The position numbers and the translations under genes are program-made. The notes beneath the pieces were generated by a model. That model had not been told where the DNA came from. It saw only the letters and a list, made by a program, of their open reading frames with translations, and did not search any database. A stretch of DNA of 64,000 bases from Caldicellulosiruptor naganoensis (GTDB lineage: Bacteria > Bacillota > Thermoanaerobacteria > Caldicellulosiruptorales > Caldicellulosiruptoraceae): assembly GCF_026914285.1 (NCBI RefSeq), contig NZ_CP113864.1, positions 719,501 to 783,500 of the forward strand, in the 5' to 3' direction. Below are positions 17,758 through 27,210 of the stretch, in pieces. Within the stretch, counting starts at the first letter, position 1, and each line of letters opens with the position of its first letter.

Positions 17758-19509
17758 ATGAAGCTCTTTTTTGCAAATTTGAAAATAAAGAAAAAGTTCA
17801 TATTAGCCTTTGTGATTTCTGCTTTAATTCCCCAAACTATTTTGGGGATTATTCTTTTTTTAAACCTCAGAGCAATTGCTTTGGAAAATGCTATCAAAGA
17901 CACAAGAAAAAATGTTGAAGATGTAAAAATTAAGCTTATGGATATTGTACAGAATACTGTTGATATTTCTAATAAATTATATCTTGATAAAAAACTTCTG
18001 AATATACTTTCAACAGAGTACAAAGATGTATCCAAAATATACGATGATTATATTTCATATACAGAGCTTTCCAATCTCATGTCTATTTACAACAAAAATA
18101 TTCATGCAATAAAAATTTATGCCTTTAATCCCACATTGCTTGATACAGGCGAAATTGTAAAGGTTGACGATTATACGAAAAATCAGGAATGGTTTAAAGA
18201 AGCCATAAAAGGCGATGGGAAGATTTTATGGGAGCTTGTGTTTGACAATAATCCATTTCGGCCGCAGTATTATTTTAGCTTGATAAGGCTTATAAAAAAC
18301 TCTTATGGTGAAAGAATAGGTGTAATGGTAATTTACATAAAGAAAGAAAAGCTTGAGGAAGTATTGTCATTGCACTTAAACACATTAGTTATTACTGACA
18401 AAGGAATAATCGTTGCTGCAAAAGACAAAGATCTTGTTGGTAAGAAACTGAATTTTAATTTTTCCTCTCAAGATGGCAAACTTATTGAGAATGTCAATAT
18501 TGATGGTCAAAGAACAATGGCAATTTTAGGCACAATCAGTGCAAGTGAAAGCGGAAGCAGCTTTCTCAAAGTCATTTCCTTTTTCTCGAAGAAAGAGATA
18601 TTTAAAAGGGTCAACAAAATAACTTTTATAACGTTTGTGCTTATACTTGTTAATTCTTTAGTATCACTTCTTCTTATGCTCTTATTTTCTAAACTGATAA
18701 CTGACAGAATTGCAATCTTGAACAAAAAAGTGAATGAAATTTCGCATGGCAATTTGGATGCACAGATAAATATTTTAGGCAATGATGAGATTGGACAGCT
18801 CTCAGAGAATATAAAAACAATGGCTAAAAATATCAAAAACCTGATTGACCAGGTGTATCTGGCAGAGGTACAAAAACAGCAAATAATTGCTAAACAAAGA
18901 GAAATCCAGTTTGAGATGCTTTGTAGTCAAATAAATCCTCATTTTTTATTCAATACTCTTGAGGCTATCAGGATGAAGGCTTTTTGTACAGGTCAGTATG
19001 AAATAGCTCAAGTTGTTTATTTGCTGAGTAATTTGCTCAGGAAAAGTATAGAGATGACAATAGATTTAATAACTTTGGAAAAAGAAATTGAGATTGTTAG
19101 GGAATTTTTAGAAATTCAAAAGTTCCGATTTGGAAATAAAATAGATTACAAAATTGAAGTTCAAGATGACCTTCTTTCATCAAAAGTACTTCCGTTTATT
19201 ATCCAGCCACTTGTGGAAAATTCAATTAGGCATGGTATTGAACCAATGATAGGAAAAGGAACCATTGAAATTAAGATATTTGAAAAAGATGGAACAATAA
19301 AGATAATTGTTACAGACAATGGTGCTGGAATGCCTAAGGAAAAGCTTGAGGAGGTCTTACAGTCGTTAGATAGCAAAGACAAAAGTCATGTGGGACTGAA
19401 AAATGTTTATCATAGACTAAAACTATTTTATGGGGAAGAGGCAAAAATTTTTATAAATAGTGAACTTGGGAAAGGCACGAGTATTGAAATTCAAATTCCA
19501 AAGAGGTGA
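17758..19509 (+). CDS. sensor histidine kinase, YesM type
   Basis: A 583-residue membrane kinase with a transmembrane segment near residue 20, an extracellular sensor of about 260 residues, a second transmembrane segment near 300, a HAMP linker, the LytS/YesM-type phospho-acceptor SQINPHFLFNTLEAI with His395 and a C-terminal ATPase domain (DNGAGMPKEKLEE). Such kinases sense extracellular oligosaccharides or the loaded binding protein. The response regulator gene starts 7 bp after its stop, and sugar permease genes follow. Confidence 0.93.
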   Translation: MKLFFANLKIKKKFILAFVISALIPQTILGIILFLNLRAIALENAIKDTRKNVEDVKIKLMDIVQNTVDISNKLYLDKKLLNILSTEYKDVSKIYDDYISYTELSNLMSIYNKNIHAIKIYAFNPTLLDTGEIVKVDDYTKNQEWFKEAIKGDGKILWELVFDNNPFRPQYYFSLIRLIKNSYGERIGVMVIYIKKEKLEEVLSLHLNTLVITDKGIIVAAKDKDLVGKKLNFNFSSQDGKLIENVNIDGQRTMAILGTISASESGSSFLKVISFFSKKEIFKRVNKITFITFVLILVNSLVSLLLMLLFSKLITDRIAILNKKVNEISHGNLDAQINILGNDEIGQLSENIKTMAKNIKNLIDQVYLAEVQKQQIIAKQREIQFEMLCSQINPHFLFNTLEAIRMKAFCTGQYEIAQVVYLLSNLLRKSIEMTIDLITLEKEIEIVREFLEIQKFRFGNKIDYKIEVQDDLLSSKVLPFIIQPLVENSIRHGIEPMIGKGTIEIKIFEKDGTIKIIVTDNGAGMPKEKLEEVLQSLDSKDKSHVGLKNVYHRLKLFYGEEAKIFINSELGKGTSIEIQIPKR

Positions 19510-19516
19510 AGAGGTT

Positions 19517-21070
19517 TTGCTAAAAGCAATTTTGATTGACGATGAGCCTATAATATTAGAGGGTCTTCAAAAAATTATTGATTGGAAAGCATTGGGATTT
19601 GAGATTATTGCCACCGCTCAAGATGGAATAGAAGGATTAGAAAAGATAAAGAAATTTAAACCTGAAGTTGCTTTAGTTGATATCAGAATACCTGGAATAG
19701 ATGGGCTTTTGCTTATAAAAAAGTTGAAAGAGGAAGGTGTGAATACCAAAGTTATAATTCTTTCAGGGTATTCTGAGTTTGAGTATGCAAAAGAAGCAAT
19801 TGAGCTTGGTGTTGAAAGTTATTTGCTAAAGCCTGTTGACCCGCGTATGCTTGAGCAGAAGTTAGAGAAAGTGAAACAAAAGATCAGTCAAGAGATTGAA
19901 CTGCAAAGGGCAGTTCGGACCACTCAAGAAATCGGTTTGGAAAAAGTAATAGAAAAACTTTTGCTGGGGGCATTTGATGAGCATGAAATAAATTATATCA
20001 GTAGTTTTTACGGGCTCTTACTTCCATGGAATAAATATCAAGTTGCTGTGGTGGCGTTTTATAGCAAAAATAATCAAAAGATTATAGAAGAAAAGATATT
20101 TCAATTAAAAAGAGAGGTAGATTTGTTTTTAAAAAGAAATTGTTGTGGATATTCAACAATTATTAATCATAATATATGTATTCTCTTCAAAGATTTTTGG
20201 TATCCCTTCAATAGCAAAAGTATTAACATATTAAAGGAAAACCTGGTAAGAATAGTTGGCAACCAAGTGGTGATTTCAATTGGTAGTGAAGTAGATGATT
20301 ACACTCTTATCAAAGAGTCGTTTAAGGAAGCAATAGAATTGCTTGAAAAGCGATTTCTATTAGGATACAAAGGAATTGTTTACATAGGAGAGTATGTGGA
20401 AAATATTGAAGGTAAAAAAGTCAACTTTGATAATAAAGAGTGTACTGAAAAATTAGCAATGGCTATTGCACTAAATGGGTTTGAGAGCATTAATCGGATA
20501 GTTGAAGAAAAGAGTGAACAACTTTTATACAGTAGAATGTCTGAAGAGGATATAAAGATAAATTTCTCAAACTTTTATATTGAGACTTTATATAAATTGT
20601 CGCAAAATGAGCTCTATAAACCTCTTGTTGAAAAATATCTTAGCCAAGAGATTTTAAAGAGTTTTTACATTCAGCCTACCTTAACAGAATTAAAAGGTTT
20701 GATAAAATTCTACTTTGTATCTCTTGCAGATGAGATTAATAAATTAAGTCCTGATAGCCTAAAACAAAAGATTGCTGACTTTATAGAGAGAAACTATTTT
20801 GCAGATATAAAATTAGATACAATTGCCAATGCTTTTGGATACAATAGCTCTTATTTTAGTAAGCTCTTTAAAAAGATTTTTGGAGAGAACTTCACAGTGT
20901 ATTTAGATAGAATACGGGTAGAGAAGGCTAAAGTCTTTTTAAAAGAAGGATGTAAGGTATCTGAAACGTGTAAAAAAGTTGGCTTTGAAGATGTTGATTA
21001 TTTTTGTTCAAAATTCAAAAAATATGTAGGGCTTTCACCAAAGGAGTATAAAGAAAAACAAAAAAATTGA
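19517..21070 (+). CDS. response regulator, YesN type (receiver + AraC HTH)
   Basis: A 518-residue regulator. Residues 1-120 are a receiver domain with the acidic pocket Asp8/Asp9 and the phospho-acceptor Asp55 in LVDIRIPG. A middle region of about 270 residues has no clear family match. The last 100 residues form an AraC helix-turn-helix domain (IANAFGYNSSYFSKLFKK, then SETCKKVGFEDVDYFCSKF). I chose the TTG at 19517 with GAGGTG 8 bp upstream, because the protein then starts right at the receiver domain. It likely activates the transporter genes downstream; two imperfect direct repeats upstream of them are candidate sites. Confidence 0.92.
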   Translation: MLKAILIDDEPIILEGLQKIIDWKALGFEIIATAQDGIEGLEKIKKFKPEVALVDIRIPGIDGLLLIKKLKEEGVNTKVIILSGYSEFEYAKEAIELGVESYLLKPVDPRMLEQKLEKVKQKISQEIELQRAVRTTQEIGLEKVIEKLLLGAFDEHEINYISSFYGLLLPWNKYQVAVVAFYSKNNQKIIEEKIFQLKREVDLFLKRNCCGYSTIINHNICILFKDFWYPFNSKSINILKENLVRIVGNQVVISIGSEVDDYTLIKESFKEAIELLEKRFLLGYKGIVYIGEYVENIEGKKVNFDNKECTEKLAMAIALNGFESINRIVEEKSEQLLYSRMSEEDIKINFSNFYIETLYKLSQNELYKPLVEKYLSQEILKSFYIQPTLTELKGLIKFYFVSLADEINKLSPDSLKQKIADFIERNYFADIKLDTIANAFGYNSSYFSKLFKKIFGENFTVYLDRIRVEKAKVFLKEGCKVSETCKKVGFEDVDYFCSKFKKYVGLSPKEYKEKQKN

Positions 21071-21082
21071 TAAATATATCAG

Positions 21083-21120
21083 AAAAGAAGCTACAAAAAA
21101 TGGCTTCTTTTTTTGTTTTT
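21083..21120 (+). terminator. terminator after the yesN-like gene
   Basis: AAAGAAGC at 21084-21091 pairs with GCTTCTTT at 21103-21110, followed by a long T-run broken by one G. Confidence 0.8.
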
Positions 21121-21125
21121 TTAAT

Positions 21126-21221
21126 GTCTAAACTGTAGGGTATAAGATGTCAAAAAAATAGGGTATTGTGATTTTATTTTTCTTTTTAAAATCATTTATG
21201 TCTGAACAGTGGGTTATAGAG
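21126..21221 (+). repeat. two imperfect 22-bp direct repeats, candidate YesN binding sites
   Basis: Copies start at 21126 (GTCTAAACTGTAGGG...) and 21200 (GTCTGAACAGTGGGT...) and agree at 16 of 22 positions. They are 74 bp apart, about seven helical turns, placing both on the same face. They lie between the regulator terminator and the first permease gene. Confidence 0.5.
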
Positions 21222-21240
21222 TAAAGTTGGAGGTCTTAAA

Positions 21241-22155
21241 ATGAACAGTGCAAAACTTTCAAAAAAACTGTGGCGGCAAAGATATCTAATTCTAATGATT
21301 TTTCCTTTTATCATATGGCTTATTATTTTTAGGTATGTCCCACTATGGGGTTGGATTATGGCCTTTCAAGATTATAAGCCTGGTAGACCTATTTGGAATC
21401 AAGAATGGGTTGGATTTAAGTGGTTTGTTGAGATGTTTCAGGACCCTGACTTTTACAAAGCTATGAGAAATACATTAATAATGAGTTTTATGGGTTTGAT
21501 CTTTGGCTTTCCACTACCAATAATCTTAGCTTTACTTTTAAATGAAATAAAAAATATAAGCTTTAAAAGAACAGTCCAGACAATCTCATATCTTCCACAC
21601 TTTGTTTCGTGGGTTGTTGTGGCAAGTTTAGTAAGCGAAATTCTATCGCCAAGTGGTGTGATAAATCAAATTTTACAAAAGCTTCATCTCACAAATTACC
21701 CAATTATGTTCATGGCAGAACCTCGTTATTTTTGGTGGATAGTCACATTTTCTGATATTTGGAAAGAACTCGGATGGAACACAATTATATACTTGGCAGC
21801 AATCACTTCAATAAATCCTGAACTGTATGAAGCTGCAACAGTTGATGGTGCGGGAAGATTCAGAAAGATGATAAGCATAACTCTTCCGGGGATAATGCCG
21901 ACAGTTATAGTTCTATTGATTTTGAGCATAGGAAACATAATAAACATAGGTTTCGAAAAGCAATTTCTTTTAAGAACTGCGGCAACAAGAGATGTTGCTG
22001 ATGTCATCGACCTTTATATACTTACATATGGTATCGGCACAGTCAGATACTCATTTGGAACAGCTGCAGGTGTTTTTAAGTCAGTTGTAAGTTTGGTACT
22101 ACTTGTTTTTGCTAACTGGTTTTCTAAAAAGACAACTGGCTATCGCATGATGTAA
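21241..22155 (+). CDS. sugar ABC transporter permease, LplB type
   Basis: A 304-residue integral membrane protein of the CUT1 carbohydrate importer class with about six transmembrane segments. It carries the EAA loop YEAATVDGAGRFRKM-ITLPGI that docks the ATPase, plus RYVPLWGWIMAFQDYKPG near the first segment, which is typical of LplB relatives. TTGGAGG lies 7 bp before the ATG. It pairs with the next permease and the binding protein as one importer. No ATPase gene is nearby, so a shared MsmX-type ATPase encoded elsewhere is implied. Confidence 0.93.
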   Translation: MNSAKLSKKLWRQRYLILMIFPFIIWLIIFRYVPLWGWIMAFQDYKPGRPIWNQEWVGFKWFVEMFQDPDFYKAMRNTLIMSFMGLIFGFPLPIILALLLNEIKNISFKRTVQTISYLPHFVSWVVVASLVSEILSPSGVINQILQKLHLTNYPIMFMAEPRYFWWIVTFSDIWKELGWNTIIYLAAITSINPELYEAATVDGAGRFRKMISITLPGIMPTVIVLLILSIGNIINIGFEKQFLLRTAATRDVADVIDLYILTYGIGTVRYSFGTAAGVFKSVVSLVLLVFANWFSKKTTGYRMM

Positions 22156-22188
22156 AAAAGAAAGCTTGATTCAAGGGGGCATTTTAAA

Positions 22189-23079
22189 GTGAAAAAGAAA
22201 ACAGCTGGGGATTTGGTCTTTGAAGTATTTAATTACCTACTAATGATAATTTTGGCAGTGGTCACTCTCTATCCTTTTTTACACGTTTTAGCTGTATCAC
22301 TTAATGATCCTTATGATACAGTGAAAGGTGGAATTACGATATTTCCACGAAAGTTTACGTTGATAAATTATATAGAAACATTAAACTATCCTCAAATTCC
22401 GTGGGCTGTGTTGATAACTGTGCTGAGAACTGTTATTGGCACTGCAGTAGGTGTTTTGTCAACTGCTATGGTTGCTTATGTTATAAACAGGAAGGATTTT
22501 ATTGCAAGAAAACCAGTTGCAATAATGTTTATTATTACTATGTATGTTAGTGGAGGCTTGATTCCTGATTACATGCTAATAAGAGGACTTGGACTTATGA
22601 ATAACTTTTTGGTGTATATTCTTCCCGGTCTTATAAGTCCTTTTAATGTTATTGTTATAAAGTCGTATATGGAAGGGATTCCGCCCGATTTGGAAGAATC
22701 AGCAATGATAGATGGTGCAAATGACTTTTTGATATTTTGGAAAATAATTTTGCCACTTTGTGCTCCTGTTATTGCAACAATTAGTTTGTTTATTGCAGTT
22801 GGACATTGGAACTCTTGGTTTGATACATATCTCTATTGTTCAAGTGAACCAAAGCTTACCACCTTGCAGTATGAGCTTCAGAAGATTCTGTCTAATGCAA
22901 CTGCATCTTCTCAAGTAGATTATTATAGTAATCTTGATCCTAACAGGACCATGAAAGTCACACCACATTCATTGAGAATGGCAATGACAATAATTGTAAC
23001 GCTTCCCATATTGCTTGTGTATCCATTTATTCAGAGATATTTTATACATGGTATGACAATTGGTGCAGTAAAAAGCTAA
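22189..23079 (+). CDS. sugar ABC transporter permease, YtcP type
   Basis: A 296-residue second permease of the same CUT1 importer, with six hydrophobic segments. The ATPase-docking loop reads LEESAMIDGANDFLIFWKIILP. It starts with GTG, preceded by AAGGGGGC at normal distance. YtcP-type permeases pair with LplB-type partners for uronate or plant oligosaccharide uptake. Given the adjacent alpha-xylosidase gene, the cargo may be a xylose-decorated oligosaccharide, but this is inference from position. Confidence 0.93.
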   Translation: MKKKTAGDLVFEVFNYLLMIILAVVTLYPFLHVLAVSLNDPYDTVKGGITIFPRKFTLINYIETLNYPQIPWAVLITVLRTVIGTAVGVLSTAMVAYVINRKDFIARKPVAIMFIITMYVSGGLIPDYMLIRGLGLMNNFLVYILPGLISPFNVIVIKSYMEGIPPDLEESAMIDGANDFLIFWKIILPLCAPVIATISLFIAVGHWNSWFDTYLYCSSEPKLTTLQYELQKILSNATASSQVDYYSNLDPNRTMKVTPHSLRMAMTIIVTLPILLVYPFIQRYFIHGMTIGAVKS

Positions 23080-23106
23080 ATGTCAAAAAAGTTGTTAAAA
23101 TTTTGG

Positions 23107-23133
23107 TTTTAAGCTGGTTACTCCAGCTTAAAA
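23107..23133 (+). other. intercistronic hairpin between permease and binding-protein genes
   Basis: An 11-bp perfect stem (TTTTAAGCTGG, loop TTACT, exact complement) with no T-run after it. In sugar transporter operons such hairpins often protect the binding-protein mRNA segment so that it exceeds permease mRNA. Confidence 0.6.
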
Positions 23134-23172
23134 TAAACTAAAAACATAAAAAAGGGGAGGTTTTGAAAAACT

Positions 23173-24870
23173 ATGAGAATCTCAAAAAGATTTTTTGCAG
23201 TTATTTCGGTAGTTGTTATAATTAGCTTTGTCTTAGGTATTTGTTTAGTTGGTAATGCTGGGAGTTCAAAACTTGTAAAGCCTCTCAAACCAACACCTGA
23301 GGCAAAAAAGCCAATTACCCTCACTATGTACAGTGCTGAAACAAACCCAAATGATGATGGATTTAAGTCACCAGTTGCACAGAAGATAAAAGAACTTACA
23401 GGTGTTACATTAAAGATTGAGTATGCAATAGCTCAAGGTGCTGGTCAACAGAAACTTCAACTCATGGCTGCAAGTGGTGATTATCCAGACTTGGTATATG
23501 CAAAAGGAGACTTGCAACTTCTTAAGAATGCCGGTGGTATTGTACAGTTAGACAGTTTAATTGAAAAGTACGGTCCTAATATCAAAAAAGCATATGGTAA
23601 AAACCTTAAAAGACTCAGATGGAGTCCACAGGATCCACATATTTACTGTTTGGGAATTACAACAGACAATGACGCAACTTTGGATGTTAATGGCGGTTTT
23701 ATGATTCAGCACAGAGTAGTAATTGAACAAAAGTACCCAAGAATAAGAACAATCAAAGACTTTGAAAATGCAATAGTCAAGTACTGGAAGAAACATCCTA
23801 CTACAGATGGACTTCCAACAATTCCGCTCACACTTTGTGCTGATGACTGGCGAACTGTTATATCGGTTACAAATCCAGCTGTTCAGGCAACAGGCGCACC
23901 AGATGATGGAGAGTTTTATGTTGATCCAAAAACTTTGAAAGTAATAAGACATTATAAACGTCCAATTGAAAAAGAATATTTCAAATGGTTAAATCACTTA
24001 TGGAACGCAGGAATCCTTGATAGAGAGACATTTGTCCAGAAAGACGACCAATATAAAGCTAAAATAGCATCTGGAAGAGTTCTTGCTTTAATTGATGCAG
24101 GTTGGGCGGTAGGTGAACCAATTACAGCTCTCAAAAAGGCAGGTAAGTACGAATACACATATGGTTATTATCCTGTTACAGTTAATGAAAAAATAAAACA
24201 ATGTCCACCTGATGTAAAAGTTGGATATACAGGTGGTTGGGGTGTTGCTATAACAGTAAAGTGCAAAGATAAGGTAAGAGCAATTAAATTCCTTGACTGG
24301 ATGTGCACAGAAGATGCTAATATCTTAAGACAGTGGGGTATTGAAGGTGTTCATCACACATATGTAAAGGGTAAGAGAGTATTTACACCAAAATATGACC
24401 AGATGAGGAAAACTGATCCTACATTTGCAAAGAAAACTGGTATAGGTCCTTACATTTATCCATTCCCAAGATTGCCTAATACGTATATTGATTCAACAGG
24501 CAATCCAATTGCGCCTGACACAAGAAAAGAAGATATAAGAAAGAACTATAGTGATGTTGAGAAAAAGGTGCTGTCAGCATATAAGGCAGAAATTTGGAAA
24601 GATTTGTTTCCAAAAGCTAATGAGTATCCTGAAAAGACATGGGGTTATCTGTGGATGATATCAATTGATGATCCAGAGATCAAGACAATTAACGATAAAA
24701 TTTGGAATTATACATTATCAACAATTCCAAAGGTTGTTATGGCAAAAGAAAAGGATTTTGATAGGGTATGGAACAATTTTCTGGCTGGGCTTGAAAAACT
24801 TGGCAACAGCAAGGTTGAAAAGTATTACACAAAGAGAATCAAGCAAAATATTGAACTGTGGACAAAATAA
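23173..24870 (+). CDS. extracellular solute-binding protein for the CUT1 importer
   Basis: A 565-residue secreted substrate-binding protein (solute-binding family 1, LipO/LplA size class). It starts with a basic stretch and a hydrophobic signal segment at residues 10-30. The region around the cysteine reads FVLGICLVGNAGSS, which is not a proper lipobox because Ile sits at -1. ITLTMYSAETNPNDDGFKS begins the mature domain. GGGGAGG precedes the ATG by 13 bp. It would capture oligosaccharides for the two permeases just upstream. An ATG-based shorter start is not apparent. Confidence 0.9.
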   Translation: MRISKRFFAVISVVVIISFVLGICLVGNAGSSKLVKPLKPTPEAKKPITLTMYSAETNPNDDGFKSPVAQKIKELTGVTLKIEYAIAQGAGQQKLQLMAASGDYPDLVYAKGDLQLLKNAGGIVQLDSLIEKYGPNIKKAYGKNLKRLRWSPQDPHIYCLGITTDNDATLDVNGGFMIQHRVVIEQKYPRIRTIKDFENAIVKYWKKHPTTDGLPTIPLTLCADDWRTVISVTNPAVQATGAPDDGEFYVDPKTLKVIRHYKRPIEKEYFKWLNHLWNAGILDRETFVQKDDQYKAKIASGRVLALIDAGWAVGEPITALKKAGKYEYTYGYYPVTVNEKIKQCPPDVKVGYTGGWGVAITVKCKDKVRAIKFLDWMCTEDANILRQWGIEGVHHTYVKGKRVFTPKYDQMRKTDPTFAKKTGIGPYIYPFPRLPNTYIDSTGNPIAPDTRKEDIRKNYSDVEKKVLSAYKAEIWKDLFPKANEYPEKTWGYLWMISIDDPEIKTINDKIWNYTLSTIPKVVMAKEKDFDRVWNNFLAGLEKLGNSKVEKYYTKRIKQNIELWTK

Positions 24871-24905
24871 TTAAATTGATGTTATTTTAAAAATTGTGGA
24901 TTGTG

Positions 24906-24945
24906 AAAGGGGCTGTCTGAAGATGGGGCAGCCCTTTTATTTTGT
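24906..24945 (+). terminator. terminator after the solute-binding protein gene
   Basis: AAGGGGCTG pairs with CAGCCCTTTT (one bulged G) around GGGG/TCT-rich loop sequence and runs into a T-rich tail. Confidence 0.8.
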
Positions 24946-25001
24946 CATAATTTGTAGTATAAAATAATTAATATTCTCTTCTTAAATTGAGGGATTTGAG
25001 A

Positions 25002-25652
25002 ATGTTAGAGGATGTACTAAAAATTATCTTTGCGATCTTAGCAGGTGGGCTTATTGGTATTGAGAGAGAAAATGTTCACAGACCGGCAGGTTTTAGAACT
25101 CATATTTTAGTCTGTGTGGGCTCTACTCTTGTTATGATGACATCACAGTATATTTTCAATGTATACTACAAGGGCCACGCAAACATAGATGTTGCGAGGC
25201 TTGGTGCTCAAGTTATCTCGGGTATTGGTTTTTTGGGTGCAGGAACAATTATAAAAGATGGTGCGACTGTAAAGGGTTTGACAACTGCTGCAACTTTGTG
25301 GGCTGTTGCATGTATAGGTTTGGCTATTGGCATTGGGTACTATAAAGGGGCTATTTTGGTAACAGCTGCTGTATATCTTACATTGATCTTTTTAAAAAAG
25401 TTTGAGGTGAGATTTGTTTCAAAGGGGATTTTGCGCGTGCTTGTTGTTGAAGGACAAAATCTTAAAAACTCTATACAAAAAATTGATTCTATTTTGTCTG
25501 CACACTCTATTACTATAAAAGACCTTAAGTTTATACACGAAAATACAGAAAAGATACATTATAAGATTTCGGTCTTGCCTGATACTAATATCAATCAGCT
25601 CATAACAGACTTATATCTTGTGGAAGGTGTTATGAGGATATTTTTTGAGTAA
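25002..25652 (+). CDS. MgtC/SapB family membrane protein
   Basis: A 216-residue protein with four to five hydrophobic segments and a soluble C-terminal domain of about 80 residues. The family signature GGLIGIERENVHRPAGFRTHILVCVGS and GIGFLGAGTIIKDG are clear. MgtC relatives affect Mg2+ homeostasis or membrane ATPase control, but the precise role here is unknown. I chose the ATG at 25002 because TGAGGG lies 8 bp upstream; a TTG five codons earlier overlaps that site. It is the last intact gene before the decayed region. Confidence 0.9.
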   Translation: MLEDVLKIIFAILAGGLIGIERENVHRPAGFRTHILVCVGSTLVMMTSQYIFNVYYKGHANIDVARLGAQVISGIGFLGAGTIIKDGATVKGLTTAATLWAVACIGLAIGIGYYKGAILVTAAVYLTLIFLKKFEVRFVSKGILRVLVVEGQNLKNSIQKIDSILSAHSITIKDLKFIHENTEKIHYKISVLPDTNINQLITDLYLVEGVMRIFFE

Positions 25653-26080
25653 GTTCATTTGTGTTTTGAAAAAAATTTTAAATAATTTTTCTGAGGTTGT
25701 TGAAGAAAGATACAACCATCATAAGTAAAAATATCCACAAGAGAAATAAAAGAAATATTCCACTTATGATAAAATTTTAAAGTGCAATAACACAACAACT
25801 GCAAAGGATAATATTAAACCATGTACTTTTAGTATTAAAACCACAGAAGATAAAATTTTTAAAGATTTTTTGCTATTGATAGTATCAAGAGTTTATATAG
25901 AAATTTTTTTATCAAAATGCGACTGCATTTAAGAAATCTCCAGCATTTAGGGTTTTTTAATCCTCATTGGTATATTGTTCGAGGCTATAAATAATTTTGT
26001 GTAAAGTATAAGTGCCTCCTTCTTGGTAAGAAACAGAATATATATAAAAATATCCAAGAATGATGTTTTATGTTATGGAA
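25653..26080. other. non-coding stretch left of the IS256-type remnant
   Basis: About 430 bp with stop codons in all frames on both strands. I recognise no gene, RNA or terminal repeat. It may hold the decayed left end of the transposase remnant that follows. Confidence 0.5.
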
Positions 26081-26084
26081 AATA

Positions 26085-27210
26085 CTTTGACAGAGGAGCG
26101 GTTCCCTGAATTGATTAAGAAAAAATGATATTTAAGGTGCTGATGACATTTAACAGAAGTTTAAAAGACTTATTTAAAGATGTTATTAAAAGCTTTTTAA
26201 GAACAGAAACTGATGAAGCTTTGGGTCGTAAAAAATATGATATTGGAAAAAACTATAAATTCTCGAAATGGATATACTCAAAAGGGTGTAAAAAAAACTA
26301 AGGTTGGAGAGAGAAATTGATATTGCGAAAGACAGAGAAAAAAGATTTAAAAACCAAAAAACAATTTCTAAATTGTTAGAATGACAATAAAGAAATGTTC
26401 TCGAACAAGTTAAAGATATCTGGCGGTATTGAAATTATTGCTGAGATAATTAATAAAATTACGGAAAAAATAATTCCAAATATAAGAGGATGTCAAAATA
26501 GACGGTAGAAAAGATATATCCGTTTATTTTCATAGATGCAATTCATTGTTAGATAAAAGAGAGAGCAGAATAGTTAACAAAGCTGCCTATGTTGTTTTAG
26601 ACATAAATAATTGAATGCTATAAAGATGTTTCGGGTATATGGAATTGAGAAGGGTGAAAGGCTAAAATTCTTGACTTGGTGTTTTAGACGATTTAAAAAC
26701 AGGAGGTGTAGAAGAGGGGGTTATTGTTTTGTGTTGGTGATTTGGATTGCATTAGAAATATAAGCGATATTTCCCAGATGTGATATTCAAAGATGCATTA
26801 TTTCATAAGTTAAGAAATTCATTCAAACATGTTTCATACAAACATATACTAAGGAATTTTCAAAGGACTATAAAAAGAATATACCACGCAACCGATGGAA
26901 GAGAATCTTTAGAGAATTTTCTGTTCAAGTGAAAAAAGCTATGGGGAAAACAGTATTCAAATGCTTTCAGGAACTGGGGGAAACAACTGGATGTTTTTAC
27001 TTTAGTTTCTAAGTTTCCCTTACAGGATAAGGAAGATAATTTATACCACAAGCGTTATAAAGTAAATTTATAGACAGTTTAGGAATGTGACAAAGACAAA
27101 ATCAGTGTTTCCAAATAATATAAGGTTAGAGAAGATGTTTTATCTTTTAACAAAAAATTTTATAAGAAAGTGGTCACAAAGGTATAGAAATTGTGATATA
27201 ATGTTAAAAC
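26085..27210 (+). pseudogene. decayed IS256-family (mutator) transposase
   Basis: Transposase-like fragments appear in order but in changing frames and broken by stops. They are KDLFKDVIKSFLRTE at about 26164, RNGYTQKGVKK at about 26265, ISGGIEIIAEIINKITEKI at about 26420, YPFIFIDAIH at 26517-26546 (around the first catalytic Asp), FPDVIFKDALFHKLRNSFKH from about 26770 and LENFLFK further on. These follow the order of an IS256-type enzyme of about 390-400 residues. The many substitutions and frameshifts show an old, inactive copy. No terminal repeats could be identified. Confidence 0.85.
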
